From: Amoebophrya sp. A120
Taxonomy: Eukaryota > Sar > Dinophyceae > Syndiniales > Amoebophryaceae
Assembly: GCA_905178155.1 (NCBI GenBank)
Contig: CAJINV010000001.1
Coordinates: 6,419,860-6,483,859 of the forward strand
Reading direction: 5' to 3'
DNA: 64,000 nt
The position numbers and the translations under genes were made by a program. Within the stretch, counting starts at the first letter, position 1, and every line of letters starts with the position of its first letter. Below, piece by piece: positions 1-14,269 of this stretch. Under the pieces are notes generated by a model. That model worked only from the letters and a program-made list of their open reading frames with translations. It did not search any database and was not told the DNA's origin.

Positions 1-189
1 AAGGGACGCATTCGCGTGGACCTGGGCACGGGCAACCCTCTGTCGATAAAGCCTGCCAACCTGACCAACGAGGAGGAGTTCCGGAAAACGGGTCTTGTCA
101 TGAGTCTGGAAAAGGAAAAGCAAAATACCGTGTGGCCAATGCCCCCATGGAACGATGGCGCAGACGAGGAGTCGGCGTTGCCACAGTAA
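1..189 (+). CDS. 3' end of a gene of unknown function (partial)
   Basis: Frame 1 is open from the first base to the TAA at 187-189, giving 62 residues that start inside the protein. The tail reads GRIRVDLGTGNPLSIKPANL and then an acidic stretch ending in ALPQ. The pattern V-x-L-x(2)-G-x(3)-L-x-I-K-P-A-N-L resembles the small beta-barrel linker often seen in algal and protist multidomain proteins (family recollection, weak). The gene begins outside the window, so no function is assigned. It is on the same strand as all other genes here. Confidence 0.55.
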   Translation, partial: KGRIRVDLGTGNPLSIKPANLTNEEEFRKTGLVMSLEKEKQNTVWPMPPWNDGADEESALPQ

Positions 190-1687
190 ACAAAGCATAA
201 GCAACGAGTAATAGAGCTGCACTACGACATCTTCGGAAGGACGATAGCGAAGCAAACCGATCGTACATCACACTCGTGCGAATCGATCGAGGCGATTCAT
301 GTTTACCAAACTCAACAGTTTAACAAGTCAAACAAGTTTGCGTTTTTTTACTAGTATCACACCCCGACGCGATATCCTCGTGTCTCTCCATAGAGGTCTA
401 CTTAGCGTATGGATGTACTTTATCATTGTCAAAGATTTTTTCAATCGCTACTGCGTGTACAACAATGACGCGAACGTGATGAAGATTTTGCTGTCGCTTC
501 ATTTTCAGGGTTATTCCAAATGAAACGGACGGTGGCGCCTTTTTTTTGCTGCCACACGATCCACATCGCGTATAATTTGTTGAACGAATGAACCCGCGAC
601 CCTAGCTGTGTGCGATTTCCGTCCCAGTGGTTATCGTGTGCATTCATGATCGACGAAAATCAGAATTTTGAAAATTTCGAAGAAACAGAGCGGCAATGAA
701 ATTATGCATTCGTGGAAGCGACGAGAGAACTCGATCAATTGCAAGCAGCTTGTCTTTGATGTAGTTGCGCAAACATCAACGGACGGTGTGGCCGCAGTTG
801 GCACCTTTTTCGCAAAGACCATCATTTGATTTCAACAGCGTTCACGACCCTTTTCAGCAGGAAATCGTGCGGTGCTTGCCAGTTACATTTCTGGATCGGC
901 ACACTCAGACTTCTGAGTACACATGTACCTCCTGCTGCTATGAATATATCAGGAGGCTCTGGTGAGGCCCTTTCCTTTTGGTTCACATCACAGTCGGTAG
1001 AAATTTGATCCACGGATTTTTAGAAAATAGAGTTGCACATGAACGAAGAAGATGGTGATGGACCCATGGCCATGTGCTGCACGACAGAGAAACGAAACGG
1101 TTTTTCTTGCACTTTTACAAGCATGGAGTAGAAGGAGAATTAGTCCCAAAAGAAAAGATAAAGAAAACAAAGAGCAAGACCGGTCGCAAAGCCCCGCCAC
1201 TGCCTTTCATAGCAAGATCTTCATCGACGCTCCTCTTCTAGTTCTACGACGTAGTTGTGGCATCAACAATGGTGCCATCAACAGTAGCAGTAGCACCCCG
1301 TTCTCGATGGCTCCTTTGGTTCCACTTCAGCTACCCACCACAAAAAGTACTTCTTTTCCCGATCTTCTTTTCGAATTACTTATAAGGAGAGTCGTCCACT
1401 AGCGCTATCATTATTATCCTCAATTCTGCAGCGCGGTGCTTTTTTCCACTTTTTCAAAGACGATCTTCCTTGTATTAGTATTTGTTTTAGATCGATTTCG
1501 CGGTAGTTCTGATATTGGTGCAGAAACTCCTTTCACGCTTCCCTTGGCGCTTATTCGTATTCCTACTTTAGACCATAACCATTTTTTTCAAAAGGAAGAC
1601 AGAGATAAAAAACGCTCTTTTCGAAAAATACTTTACATTCTTGTTGTTTTTGCGATCGAAGTGTGACAACTTTCGAGGTCACGAAAA
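190..1687. other. intergenic, no gene recognised
   Basis: About 1.5 kb between the partial gene and malic enzyme. Short open frames exist on both strands, but none shows family motifs or splice-linked continuation. No tRNA-like or repeat structure was recognised. Confidence 0.5.
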
Positions 1688-4264
<2,577 letters not shown>

Positions 4265-5598
4265 GGGAGATAGTGCGTATTTTTCCTGCATCTGTGCCAG
4301 CTACTATCCGCTGACGACGACCTTCATTGGTTCCACGACCTGGAGACCACTCGACGAAGTTCGACGTCTTCAGCTTTTAGTTTGTGTAGAAGTAGTGATT
4401 TTTTTTGTATTGCGCAATGAAAAGCAAAATTCTGCGCCGTCAGAATTCAACATCGATTTTCATCCGCGCAGACTGCGCGGATGAAAATCAAATGATACGC
4501 CATCGAATCAGATCTGTCGAGTGGTTGATGCAAAAAGTCGTGCAGTCGCAAAGCAAACGCAAACAGCTTCAATTTTAAAACATGAAATTATGTGTGTATT
4601 CAAAACTCGTGTGTGTAAATAGTATAGTGGATGAGTCATCCTGCTTATCGATATCGTTTATTTTTTGCTACTAGTACTACACATCTGAGGATGACCCCAA
4701 TGAACCAATATCGCGCATACCCCCCGCACCCGTAGGATTCTACTTCATGATTAAGTATTTTCATTATGATGACGAGAGAACCCATGAGTATTGAAAACGA
4801 TCGTGCTGGTTGGCACTGATCATGGAAAAAGTTCAAGATTAAGATTTCCTTGTCCTCTCCTTCTGAATCTTGCAGGAGAAGGTTGTAAACCATGGGTGTG
4901 AAGATGGTATACACAACTTCTTTCACGCTGCAGAGTTCTGATGTTCATCAATCGTTTCTGCAGTTTTAGTGAGCGCCAGAAGATGAAGAACAAGAAGATC
5001 AAGCTCAAGAAGAACGCGCACCGCAGCCATTCCGCCGTCGTTCACGTTCTCTGTGAGGAGCAGAAGATAAGAAGCTTACCAGAGTAAGCTAGCCGCAGAA
5101 GTACGTTGGTTATGGTTCCCAATCCAAAATGTTGTAGATGTGGTTCAAGAAGTCTCGCTGACGTGGAGATGAGGTGTAATACGAGGTCGAAAGCGAAATT
5201 CCAAAACGACACACAAAATGATGTATGTAAAGAATAGGTCACATACGGAACAGAAGCCAGGGTAGGAAGTTAACGTTTGAAAAAATAGAAGGACGACTTC
5301 ACACTTCTTCATCAGGCGAACTATAGGAATACTTTATATGCGCCGTTAGCAATTCTTTACATTTTTCCAAAATCAAATTTAGGTCGTACATCGCAATGCA
5401 AGAACGCACTTCATCTCGGTCTCATTTTATTCACTTCTTTGTCTAGCGACCATGATCACAAATCCGGTCGATAACTCAGAGTATTGGCATTCGACATGTT
5501 AGATTCTCATTGAGAATTAGAAAACGCGACACGAGTACCACAACTTGAGTAGTGTATTATACACCTCAAAAGTATAAGTATATCGACCAGCACCAATC
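4265..5598. other. intergenic between malic enzyme and RBX1
   Basis: No coding frame with motifs was found on either strand. The only distinct structure is the perfect hairpin at 4455-4489. Confidence 0.5.
4455..4489. repeat. perfect 16-bp hairpin with 3-nt loop
   Basis: The arms at 4455-4470 (GATTTTCATCCGCGCA) and 4474-4489 are exact reverse complements around GAC. It lies about 190 bp after the malic enzyme stop. It may be an RNA 3'-end structure or a remnant of a small inverted-repeat element; the sequence alone cannot tell. Confidence 0.8.
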
Positions 5599-6166
5599 AT
5601 GTCTGGCGCGGGTGGTAGCAGCTCAAGCAACCCCGCGGGAAGTGCGGGAGCAGGCGGCCCAGTCTGCATGGATGTAGATTCGGGTCCAGCGCTCACCGGG
5701 CCGCGATTCGAAGTGAAAAAGTGGAACGCCGTGGGCTTGTGGGCCTGGGACATCATCGTGGACAACTGTGCCATCTGCAGGAATCACATAATGGACCTCT
5801 GCATCGAGTACTTATACTATGATTTTACAAATACAAGAGGAAGAATGCTTTGATTTGCATGTTGGACGTGATGGTTGCCCATGATGAACTTCTTCACTCT
5901 CTGTTAGTTTCTTTACTGTAGGTGTAGCTAGTCGTAGTCCTGGCGGAACACGTACGCAACATCTTTCGATGTTGGTAGCAAAGACTTGCTTGCTATACCC
6001 TTTCAGGTGCCAAGCAAACCAGCACGCGAATCCGGAGGAGTGCACGGTAGCGTGGGGTGTCTGCAACCACGCGTTTCATCTGCACTGCATCTCAAGGTGG
6101 CTGAAGACACGAAACGTGTGCCCGCTAGACAACGGAGAGTGGGAGTTCCAGAAGTATGGACGGTGA
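5599..6166 (+). CDS. RBX1: RBX1/ROC1-type RING-H2 subunit of cullin-RING ubiquitin ligases
   Basis: Recruits the E2 enzyme to cullin scaffolds in SCF-type ubiquitin ligases. Exons 5599-5807 and 6007-6166 join by a GT-AG intron into 122 aa, typical of RBX1 (about 108-120). After a Gly/Ser-rich N-terminus come the cullin-binding strand [17 protein letters not shown] and the RING-H2 domain: CAIC, then CIECQANQ across the splice junction, [20 protein letters not shown], and CPLDN. The end WEFQKYGR is the family C-terminus. All zinc ligands are present. RBX2 is less likely because the [16 protein letters not shown] wording is characteristic of RBX1. Confidence 0.95.
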
Positions 6167-9100
6167 AGCAGCCGCATCATCAAGTTCAAGCGGGATGGTT
6201 GATTTGCGGGAGCCGCAGACCGACACAAAGCACTTTCTCCTAAGCGACCAAGAAACGACCCCGCCCCACAGTTTTTTCTCCGACGACTTATTACAAAGCG
6301 ACACCCGCGACCAGCACAGGCACCCTGACCACCTTCCTGATTTTTTCTCGCTGAACATGTCGAAATTCAAATCGAACCGGAATGACGAGAAGGCCTTCTT
6401 GATGTGGGCCTCTATTGAGAATATCGCGGATGATCGTGACTCTGGACGATAATGCTTGCTGTTGATCGCAACTTTTTCTAGCTGCGTCTGGTTGCCTCCA
6501 TTAGGCAAATGAACTTCAGAAGGAGCAGGGTGCTGATCATGATGCCTTCAAGAGCTTACACGTTGTCGCTACGCCCCAACTACGAGGCACAACGAAAGCG
6601 AAACTCCTACTGAAGACTCTTTATCGTTATCCAGCGGGTGCTGCTCGTCAATTTATTTTTTTTGAAGAAGCTAACAAATCAAATGCAAGCGAGCCTGAGA
6701 ATTGCAAGCGCGACCCATCTCGTCGTGGTCCAGGAGGCTTCTCCGATCTAATGCCAACTCCCCCACTTCAGGGCCTAAGGTGTTCACATATTGCAGCACT
6801 ATGCCGCTTCCTGCAGCTCGCTGTTGCAGCTGCTATTTTTCATTCGCTGTTGATAAACATCATAAACGGTAGTTGCGTCTTGAGTATATTGCAACAACTG
6901 CACCCGCCGGCGTGCGGGGCCCGTCGCCGCGGGGGAAGGGGCGACTGAGCCGAAAAATGGCGCGGCCCCTGTGCCGGCATGCCGCGCACAATGCAGGGCG
7001 GGAAGTCGCAAAACGCAATAAGAGGCAGGCGACGCTATCCCGCGCCGCCCGAGCCTCATTGACGGAGAAGAAGGCCCGCGCGTAAAATGTAAGCCGCGCG
7101 CCCTCCTCTAGCGACGCAGTTTCCCCCCGGAGAGTGGGGCGGGCCGAGGCAAAGCAACCGCCCCCGTGCGTTGATATTTAGCGACCGGGAGCAGTTTGGG
7201 GCGCGTTGCAATTCGGTCGCCCCGATTCCGTCGCGGCAAGGCGCGGCCGCAAGCGAAGGGCCCACGTGCCGCGGCCAAGCCGCGCATTGAACGCATACAG
7301 ACAGACTCAATCTCGACGGACCCGCAGCGCGCTTCGCGGCGGCGCCGGCCCCCAATCATTGCGCAGCCTCTTCTGATGCGCGTCCGACCCGAGCGAAAGA
7401 AACCGCAGGGCCGATTTCTTGCATCTCCGCCAATTGCTGGAGCATAAACAGACCGCGACCCGACACGTCCCGGGTAAGGTGATGCCTGCGGTTGGGCTAA
7501 CAAAATCACCACCGCAACAAAATGCGGGGCGTCGGAAAAGACGGAAACGCCGACGATGGCGCCAAGGTTGGCAAGAGAGGCGATTTCGACAAAGGCGGTA
7601 AGGCGGGCACTTTCGCCAGGCGCGTCAGCAGTGTGGGGCAGCCAGCCGCGAAGGGCGCCGCTGCGGCAACTCAATGAGGTCAGGCCCGCCGCCCGGGGGG
7701 GAGGCTGCCCGGCGGGCTACGGCATTGCCAGAGCGCTGCAGATGTATGAAGGGGTGGGAGAAAGTTCCAAGGCGGTGCCTAGGTGCGCAGACCTATTCCT
7801 TCCCGATAAGAGGATGGGCGGCGCCGGGATTGGGGCGCCGTGCGGCCGCGTCTGCCTGGATCGACAGGGGCGGGCGGGGCCGCTTCACATTGCGGCGCCG
7901 CGCAACGGGGTGGATGGGTGCATGGGTTGCGCAGGGCGCGTTGGCTGATTTCACGAAGCAGCGCCCCGGGCCGGAGGTTCGCAATCAATCTCGCCGAGAA
8001 AGAAGCGCGCGCGCAGCGCGCAAATCCGGGCGGCTGCGCGGCATGTGCCCAAGTTGGAGGACCGGACGAGAAAAATCAGCGACGCGCCGGCGCCCCTAAC
8101 CCCGAGCAGAATCATGGCGCTATGCCCGTGCTGGTCCCGTGTGTGTTTCTGGGGAGGGCATTCAAGCCGGGGCGTCGTTCTGTTGGAGAACTCGCTCTGC
8201 TGAAGAACTCGCATCACTTTCGTCCGTGCATCGCACTCGGCTGCGAAGTTGTTCGGGGCCTGAACGTCGCCGGCCACCGTTCTGAAACCAACGAAGGAGG
8301 TGGGCAGGCGCCGGCGCTTGGCCCGGGCTCGCTTAGCTTCTCCCGCTTTTTCTCGACAGCCCGACCCTTCCAAGCAGTTGTGGCCCCCTTGCCCTTGCCG
8401 GTGCGTGGAACGAGGGCCGCGCGCCCCGCTAGCAGACGCTACCTGGAGCGGGGTGGCACTCCGGTGCCACGCATTGGCCCGGTGTGTGTAGTTCCGCCAG
8501 CCCGGGACTGTGTCGGGCCCGGCGCCCGGGTGACACGTTCAAGCGCGGCCGCGAAGCCAAAGCGCTGCCGTCTTCGCACGCACGAGCCCAAACAAGCGCG
8601 CCGCCAGGAACAAAGTAAAGAATGCAGAGAAGGCCGGGGCCGAATTTGGGCGGGCCAAGACAGAGGCAGGCGGGGGCTCCGAGTGGGCCCGGGAAATGGC
8701 GGAGGGGAGCGGCGCCCGCGACGAGGGAGGTAGGCGGCGCAACGCACCCGGCTGGAATCGGGCCGCGCCTTCGTGCTCTTGGTTGGGCCAGCCCGGCCCC
8801 GAGCGCGCCCGGGGATTGGCTGCGCGGGCGTCCGGCGCTTCAGCAGCTTCGCCGAAGAGGCGGCTCGGTTCGTTGGTGGCCCGGGCAGATTGTCAGCACA
8901 CACACAGCGAGGCGTGATCGACAGCACGCACCCAGGTTGGCGCGCTGATCAGCCGGGCAGGGTCGCCTGTGCCGCTTGGGCGTCGGATTGCCGCGCGCGG
9001 GGGGCCGACCGAGGTAGAGCCTACCTTGCGGCAGTTTTCTTTTTGGGCCCTGCAACGGGAACGGCTTTGTGCCGTGCTTCCGCAAATGATTCAAGGAGGC

Positions 9101-9662
9101 GCGTGGGGTCGACGTCATTTTCGTATGCCGTTATGTATTGCTGGTTTTGGCAAAGAAATGGCTATGGCCTCGGTATCCATGCCTCGGGCTGCCAACCTCG
9201 GCATGCGCCGCCTTGAGGTTTCCCTGGTGGTTCTAGCCGAAGAAGGGGGCGGGCGGAACGTCCTTCGCGTTTGAGATCGCAGTGCAGCATTGCTGGCGTT
9301 GCATGAGGAGGGCCTTCCTTGCTTTTCGAGAGTGGTGTATCGTGGCTATCATGCTTCTCTCGTTGGCGCATGTTGAGTTGTTCTGGCACGAGTGTCAAGC
9401 CAGATTCTCCCGCATCGACGGAGGACCGCGAGTGCGGGCTGCAAACCGCGAATGCCTGCACCGTGTGGTGTCGAGTGACAATAGGAATAGGAGTAGCTGC
9501 TGCTTTGAGAATTTATGTAACAAGTCAGTGGGATCGTCGCGTCTTTCGATGCCGCGATTGATCTCCATACTCAAATTCATTTTCAATGACTACCGTGTGG
9601 TAGGTGGTCGTCGTGTTGTAGTATCTTTCTCCGCTCCGTGGACGTGGTTGTCGTCCGTCTTG
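6167..9662. other. intergenic with a GC-rich block (about 6890-9270), no convincing gene
   Basis: From about 6890 to 9270 composition shifts sharply; sampled lines run from 60 to 77 percent G+C, while both flanks are ordinary. Long open frames on both strands (for example 7840-8733 + and 7108-7674 -) are expected by chance at this composition. They have no motifs, no consistent codon pattern, and heavy Ala/Arg/Gly/Pro content. No rRNA or tRNA was recognised. It may be a regulatory GC island for the downstream gene or an unrecognised insertion. Confidence 0.55.
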
Positions 9663-10523
9663 ATGAAGATGGTCTATTTGTTGTGTCGGTCTCGGTTCAT
9701 TGCCTCAACATTTTTGGTTGTGGCTTCAGTAACATGTGCGCGGGACGACAAGGGCTTCGTGGTACCGGCTTCAGAAATTTCGCCAGAAAACTTCTCCGGT
9801 CAACATTTGCGCCGCAGCACACAAGATGATGGCGGTCCGAATGAAGCATTTAGCTCAACAAGCCACCAGCACGGCAGCAAAGTTGTAGCTCTCTCTCCGT
9901 CCGCAGAAGTGGATGAACGACACATCCGGCATACCGATGTTCCTGACGATTCGCAGTTATTGGCGCTTCCACGACGTCGAGATAATCGCCTAGATGTTGG
10001 GCAAGCACAGCATAGACCACCAACAGGAATATCCAGCTCACTCGCAGTTGCGTCCACCTCTGAAAAATTCACACAAACCCCCCCAGTAAAGCTATTACGC
10101 GGCGCAGCACCAGGACCAGCGGATAATGACAAAGTGCACACCCAACGAAGTCACCAGATGCGCGGAATCATCAGCGGCATACATCGCGAAGGCATGCAAG
10201 AATCGCAGAAAGGCCGTCCGCAGGCTCCTGGCGCAGGTCATTCTCAATCATTTGTTGAAGAAGAACCTGTGGGGCTAGAGCAGCGACGAGCCCAAAACCG
10301 AACAAGTCTGTCGCAATTGTCAGACACTTCCTCATCTTGGTCCTCCGGCTTTGCCTTGCCTCTCTTGGTAATCGGCGGCACAGTGACAAGTTGCTTTTGC
10401 GTCGGCTACTACTACATGCGATGTCCCAAAGATACTGCGATGACGGACGACGAGGAGGAGCACGAGGTGATAGTGGACGGGGAATTTGTCGACAAGGCTC
10501 AGAAGAGTAGAGCTCGTGCTTGA
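9663..10523 (+). CDS. predicted type I membrane protein, unknown function
   Basis: The frame from ATG 9663 gives 286 aa. It begins with a typical signal peptide (basic start, hydrophobic FIASTFLVVASVTCA, small residues before a likely cleavage). A long polar Ser/Arg/His/Gln-rich ectodomain follows, then one membrane segment near the end (FALPLLVIGGTVTSCFCVGYYY). A short acidic cytosolic tail contains DDEEEHEV. No conserved domain was recognised. The frame stays open upstream to ATG 9303, which would add 120 residues with another hydrophobic stretch. I prefer 9663 because of the clean signal peptide and because the upstream part runs into GC-rich noncoding DNA. Confidence 0.6.
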   Translation: MKMVYLLCRSRFIASTFLVVASVTCARDDKGFVVPASEISPENFSGQHLRRSTQDDGGPNEAFSSTSHQHGSKVVALSPSAEVDERHIRHTDVPDDSQLLALPRRRDNRLDVGQAQHRPPTGISSSLAVASTSEKFTQTPPVKLLRGAAPGPADNDKVHTQRSHQMRGIISGIHREGMQESQKGRPQAPGAGHSQSFVEEEPVGLEQRRAQNRTSLSQLSDTSSSWSSGFALPLLVIGGTVTSCFCVGYYYMRCPKDTAMTDDEEEHEVIVDGEFVDKAQKSRARA

Positions 10524-11037
10524 TTGTTCCAACGGAGAAATAACAGTGAGATTGCTGTTGACGCTGAACAAGTACAGCCGCTGTTCCAATTTCCGTGTTG
10601 ATTGTTGTCCAACGTTTCTCCAGTTGTTTCGGTTTCAATAATGATAGGGCTGCTTTGCTATTGCGGGTGCATTATAATCAATCACCACGCCTAACAGTAA
10701 CAACGCGGAAGCGGAAGATCGGGACTCTCAGGGAGTGACTGTGGTGTTCTCCAACCGCTAAAAAGCTGCAGTTTAACTTTGACAGTGGCTTCTGATGTGT
10801 ATCCAAGAATAGAAAGCCCAGGGAAACAACAAACGAAGACGAACAACAACGCATGGAGATCCCGACTGAGTGAGCAAAGCATGACTTGAATAATATTCAT
10901 GTGCAGTCGTATTGGTCGTCCCTAAGCCTACTTAACCCTACATGATCATCAAATCATCTCCATCTTCAATGCGCTGCAGTCGAATATTCTCCCTCATTAC
11001 GAGCGAATAATTGCGGCAGGCACAAAGCGATATCAAG
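10524..11037. other. intergenic, no gene recognised
   Basis: About 0.5 kb between the membrane-protein stop and the lipase ATG. No structure was recognised. Confidence 0.5.
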
Positions 11038-14000
11038 ATGGTGGAAGGAGCTGCACTACCGTTCCAGCAGCAAGACCCTTCGCTGGTGGATCCGGAGTCA
11101 GGCACGATCTCCCCTGCTTTGACACACAATTTCGATGACCTCGTCCGTTTGATTGAGCTCGCAAACAAAAACTACAAGGTTCGCACCCAATCGCTGGATG
11201 CGCAGGCCGCCCGGGACTACCAGCTCGATTTGGACCAAAGGGGATGGAAGGTTCTGACTGTAGTGTTAGTGTACGATTTCGCGAAGAGTTCTGTAGTATC
11301 TGAAAAGCAAGTGCCATTGGTCATCATCACGAAACAATCTTCTGCTTCTTTTGTGTCTCGATGCAATGCAACAAGTACTTACGTGGCTATGGGTATGGCT
11401 ACTCGCATGATCTTCGTTGCTTCGTCTTCACACCAGGTCCTCATACCCATTGGCACAGACGAGTATGGCTTAGTTGCTCATAGCCCGAACAAAAGTCTCA
11501 TCGTTCTTGCGTTCGCCGGATCCTGTGGGCAGACCGATTGGGAGACGAATCTGCACTGCCGTGCGACCTACTCTGAGCGGCACCGCGGAGACGTTCACAC
11601 TGGGTATCTAGCACGGTACGACGCACTACGAGATCAGCTGCTTCAAGTGCTCGCCTCGCTGCAAGGAGCTGTCACGCAAGCCACGAAAATTTTGGTCACC
11701 GGTCACTCCTGTGGCGGAGCGGTCGCGCAGCTGGCACTGGGCGAAGTCGTAAGAAAGACGATACATAGCTATGTCTATTGCAGCAGCAGAATGAATTTGT
11801 GCATCCCTTAATGCGAAAAGCAAAGGTAGACATGGAAACTGCAGGGCCTTGTGGTGAGTGCTTGTTTTTGTACACCTGGAATAAATGATGTAACTAAAAT
11901 ACTGCAGGTGTCTCTCTGCGCCAGCTCGTGGTTTGGTCGAGAATGGAGCAACGTGCTGCAGCCGAAAGTTTTTGGCTACTTTCTGTCATCTCCAATGGCG
12001 GTGACCTTCGCTACTGGTGCCTACGAATACCTGAACGCGATCGTCGGCGAGAAGAACATGGCGTCACAATTTCCGGAGGGAGACCTGGTGAAATGTTTTT
12101 TGTTTGTGTTTCAAGAGCCACGAAGATATCGAAGATTATATGGAACAGATTCAGATACAGATGTAGGAAAATAATTTGGCTTTGGTTTTGGAGGTGAGCG
12201 TGTGTGTGTCTTTGACTTTGACAGTGAAATTGTACGAAGGAAAGTAGCGAAAAATCTCTTCAGGTCGCCGCCACGGGCTGGGACGCAACGATTCAGGGCC
12301 TGCTTCGTAAACTTTCTCAGACGAAGGAAACCGACGCGGCGGCCATGGATCTCTTTGAGCAGTTGCAGGGGATCACGTGGGTGCAGGAGCTGCAGTATTA
12401 CCGCCCCCTGGGCCGGTTTCTCGTCCAAACCGTCTCCGGCGGGATGGTCTTGCAAAAAGACTTCGGTAATGGGGCAAGTGCGTCAATGATGTCCGCAACG
12501 CCGCCAAGTTCTAGCGTCGCTGCAGCAGGGATGGGCAACGAAGACAGCAATAAAGCTGCTACGGAGCAGCCACTTGATCCGGATGACCTCTACGTGTGGG
12601 ACACGTTTCGGCAGGCTCTTGCCGACTGCGGACTAGCTGCGCATCTTGGCGGCCGCAACAGCGAGCGCGAGTTTGTCCGGTGGATCACCGAACCGCCTTC
12701 GGTCAGTATCGTGAGAAAAATGTGTTACAGTTACACAGTCTCATGCAAAACAAGCAAGACAGACAACCTCTGTCATGCAGAAAACGCTTGCCAGCGTCAT
12801 TTCATTCGTGTTTTCCCTTCTAGTCTGCGCATTACAAGTTGTCTCTCTCATGCAGAGAAATTTGTGTTGCTGAATTCACTACAAATGTGTAACTGTAACA
12901 CTTTTTTCTTGTGATAGTCAGTCTGCTGGAGAAGGGGAACCGGTTGTGGAGTGACTGGAACGCGAAAACGGAAGAACGTGCGGAAAAATTACCGCCGATG
13001 CCAGCAACGGTCTTCGCCGAAGCGGGTGCATCTTCATCGACTTCCACGCCGTCCCGAGTGGAAGTTGGCGGAGGTCCTCGCCGTCTTCTCGCGTTTCAAA
13101 GTCCGATGTTGCAGGTGCCGCCAGTTGTAGCGCCAGTAGTAGGTGCTGCTGCCGCTGCTGTGGCACCCTCTCCCCTGCGCAGCATGATGTTCGTGCCTCA
13201 ACAGGCACAACTGCCCGCAGCGGCATCGCCTTGGAACGGCGCAACAGCAGCTCAACAGCTACAGCAACTACAATACCAGCAGCCTGCCGCACCTGCGATC
13301 CCAATATCGGCGGGATCGCTTGGCAATACAATCAGACCAGTTGGAGTTAGTGCCCTAGTAGGGTCTCAAGTTCCCGGAGCTGCCTCCACATCAGCATCAG
13401 CCTCAGAATCTGCGCCAAATCAACATGTTGCACAACACCAGCAGCCGCATCCGATAGCCGCTCCCGGACCACCTGCAGGAGCGCAGCCCGTAGCTCCTAC
13501 CCCGTTTCAGCAGAGCGGACCTGCTCCTCAAGCTCACCCGTCATTTATGACGACCAGGCCGCACGCCATGGGACGAGTCGAGCTCGCAGCTCCTACTTTG
13601 CACATGCCCTCGCAGCTACATGAATCACTCCCACAACCACAGGCACAGAACCAACCTCAAGCAGTCGCATTCCCGCAGCACCCCGGGCTGACGAAACCGC
13701 AGATACAACCCCCGGAGGTGAAAAAGGCGAAACTTCGCAAGTTCGTCTTCGTGGATCCAGCGACGGCGAACGAGGACACGAAGGGAACCACCGTCACGAC
13801 AACCAGCGAAGAAAGAAACGGAATAAACGGAACAACAGTACCGCAAGACCCCGACGCTGGCCTCGTCGAGCAACCGGCTGCTCTCGCACCGGAGCCACAC
13901 GCTCCGCCTGTTTTGTTTGCGCCCGAAGCTGGTGGGACTGCTGGTATGTCTGCAACAACAGGGCCTTCTTCCGCATTATCAGCCGCGGAGGCTTACCGCC

Positions 14001-14248
14001 AGCAACTAGCAGCGGTAGTTGCAGCGCCCGCACGATCACCTGGGGGAGGTCCTCCGAACGTCGGAGCAGTGTCATCAAGTCCCGCTGAAGCCGCGGCCAG
14101 TATTAAGCAGGCCTTTCTTGCGTCGTTCGCGAAGCCTGCCTACGTACCACCACTACAAGGACTGCAGGTAGTTCGAGCTTTTTCTTTTCGTTTCTTCTTT
14201 GCGTTTTCGGATTTGTTGAGTCGGTATGCGCCGTTCCCGCCGCTCTAG
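11038..14248 (+). CDS. class 3 (alpha/beta-hydrolase) lipase with long Pro/Gln/Ala-rich C-terminus
   Basis: Likely a serine lipase acting on acylglycerols or phospholipids. Exons 11038-11259, 11437-11748, 11908-12087, 12264-12706 and 12922-14248 join in frame to about 827 aa. The first three introns are GT-AG; the last is an introner-like element. The class 3 signature is LIVLAFAGS-x-DWETNL followed by the nucleophile elbow VTGHSCGGAVAQLAL (Ser near residue 165). The Asp and His of the triad cannot be placed by eye. Roughly the last 440 residues are low-complexity Pro, Gln, Ala and Ser, with no fold apparent. The 3' end is uncertain: a GT-AG intron 14168-14248 would instead end the protein at 14269. 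A 9-nt microexon (11845-11853) is also possible. Confidence 0.8.
12707..12916. mobile_element. introner-like element in the lipase gene
   Basis: 210 bp beginning TATCGTGAGAAAAATGTG and ending TTTTTTCTTGTGATA, with inverted ends (GTTACAGTTACACA against TGTGTAACTGTAAC). It is flanked by the 5-bp direct repeat GTCAG at 12702-12706 and 12917-12921. Removing the element plus one repeat restores the lipase frame (EPPS-VSLLEKG). No junction within the repeat gives GT-AG. Confidence 0.88.
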
Positions 14249-14269
14249 GATGTAGATGTCCGGACTTGA

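Noticed and set aside
6156-6452. 98-codon frame overlapping the RBX1 stop
   Set aside because: It starts inside the last RBX1 codons in another frame, has no motif and no splice link; probably 3' untranslated sequence.
7840-8733. 297-codon open frame in the GC-rich block
   Set aside because: At 60-77 percent G+C, stop codons are rare on both strands. The peptide is Arg/Ala/Gly/Pro-rich without motifs, and several overlapping frames are equally long.
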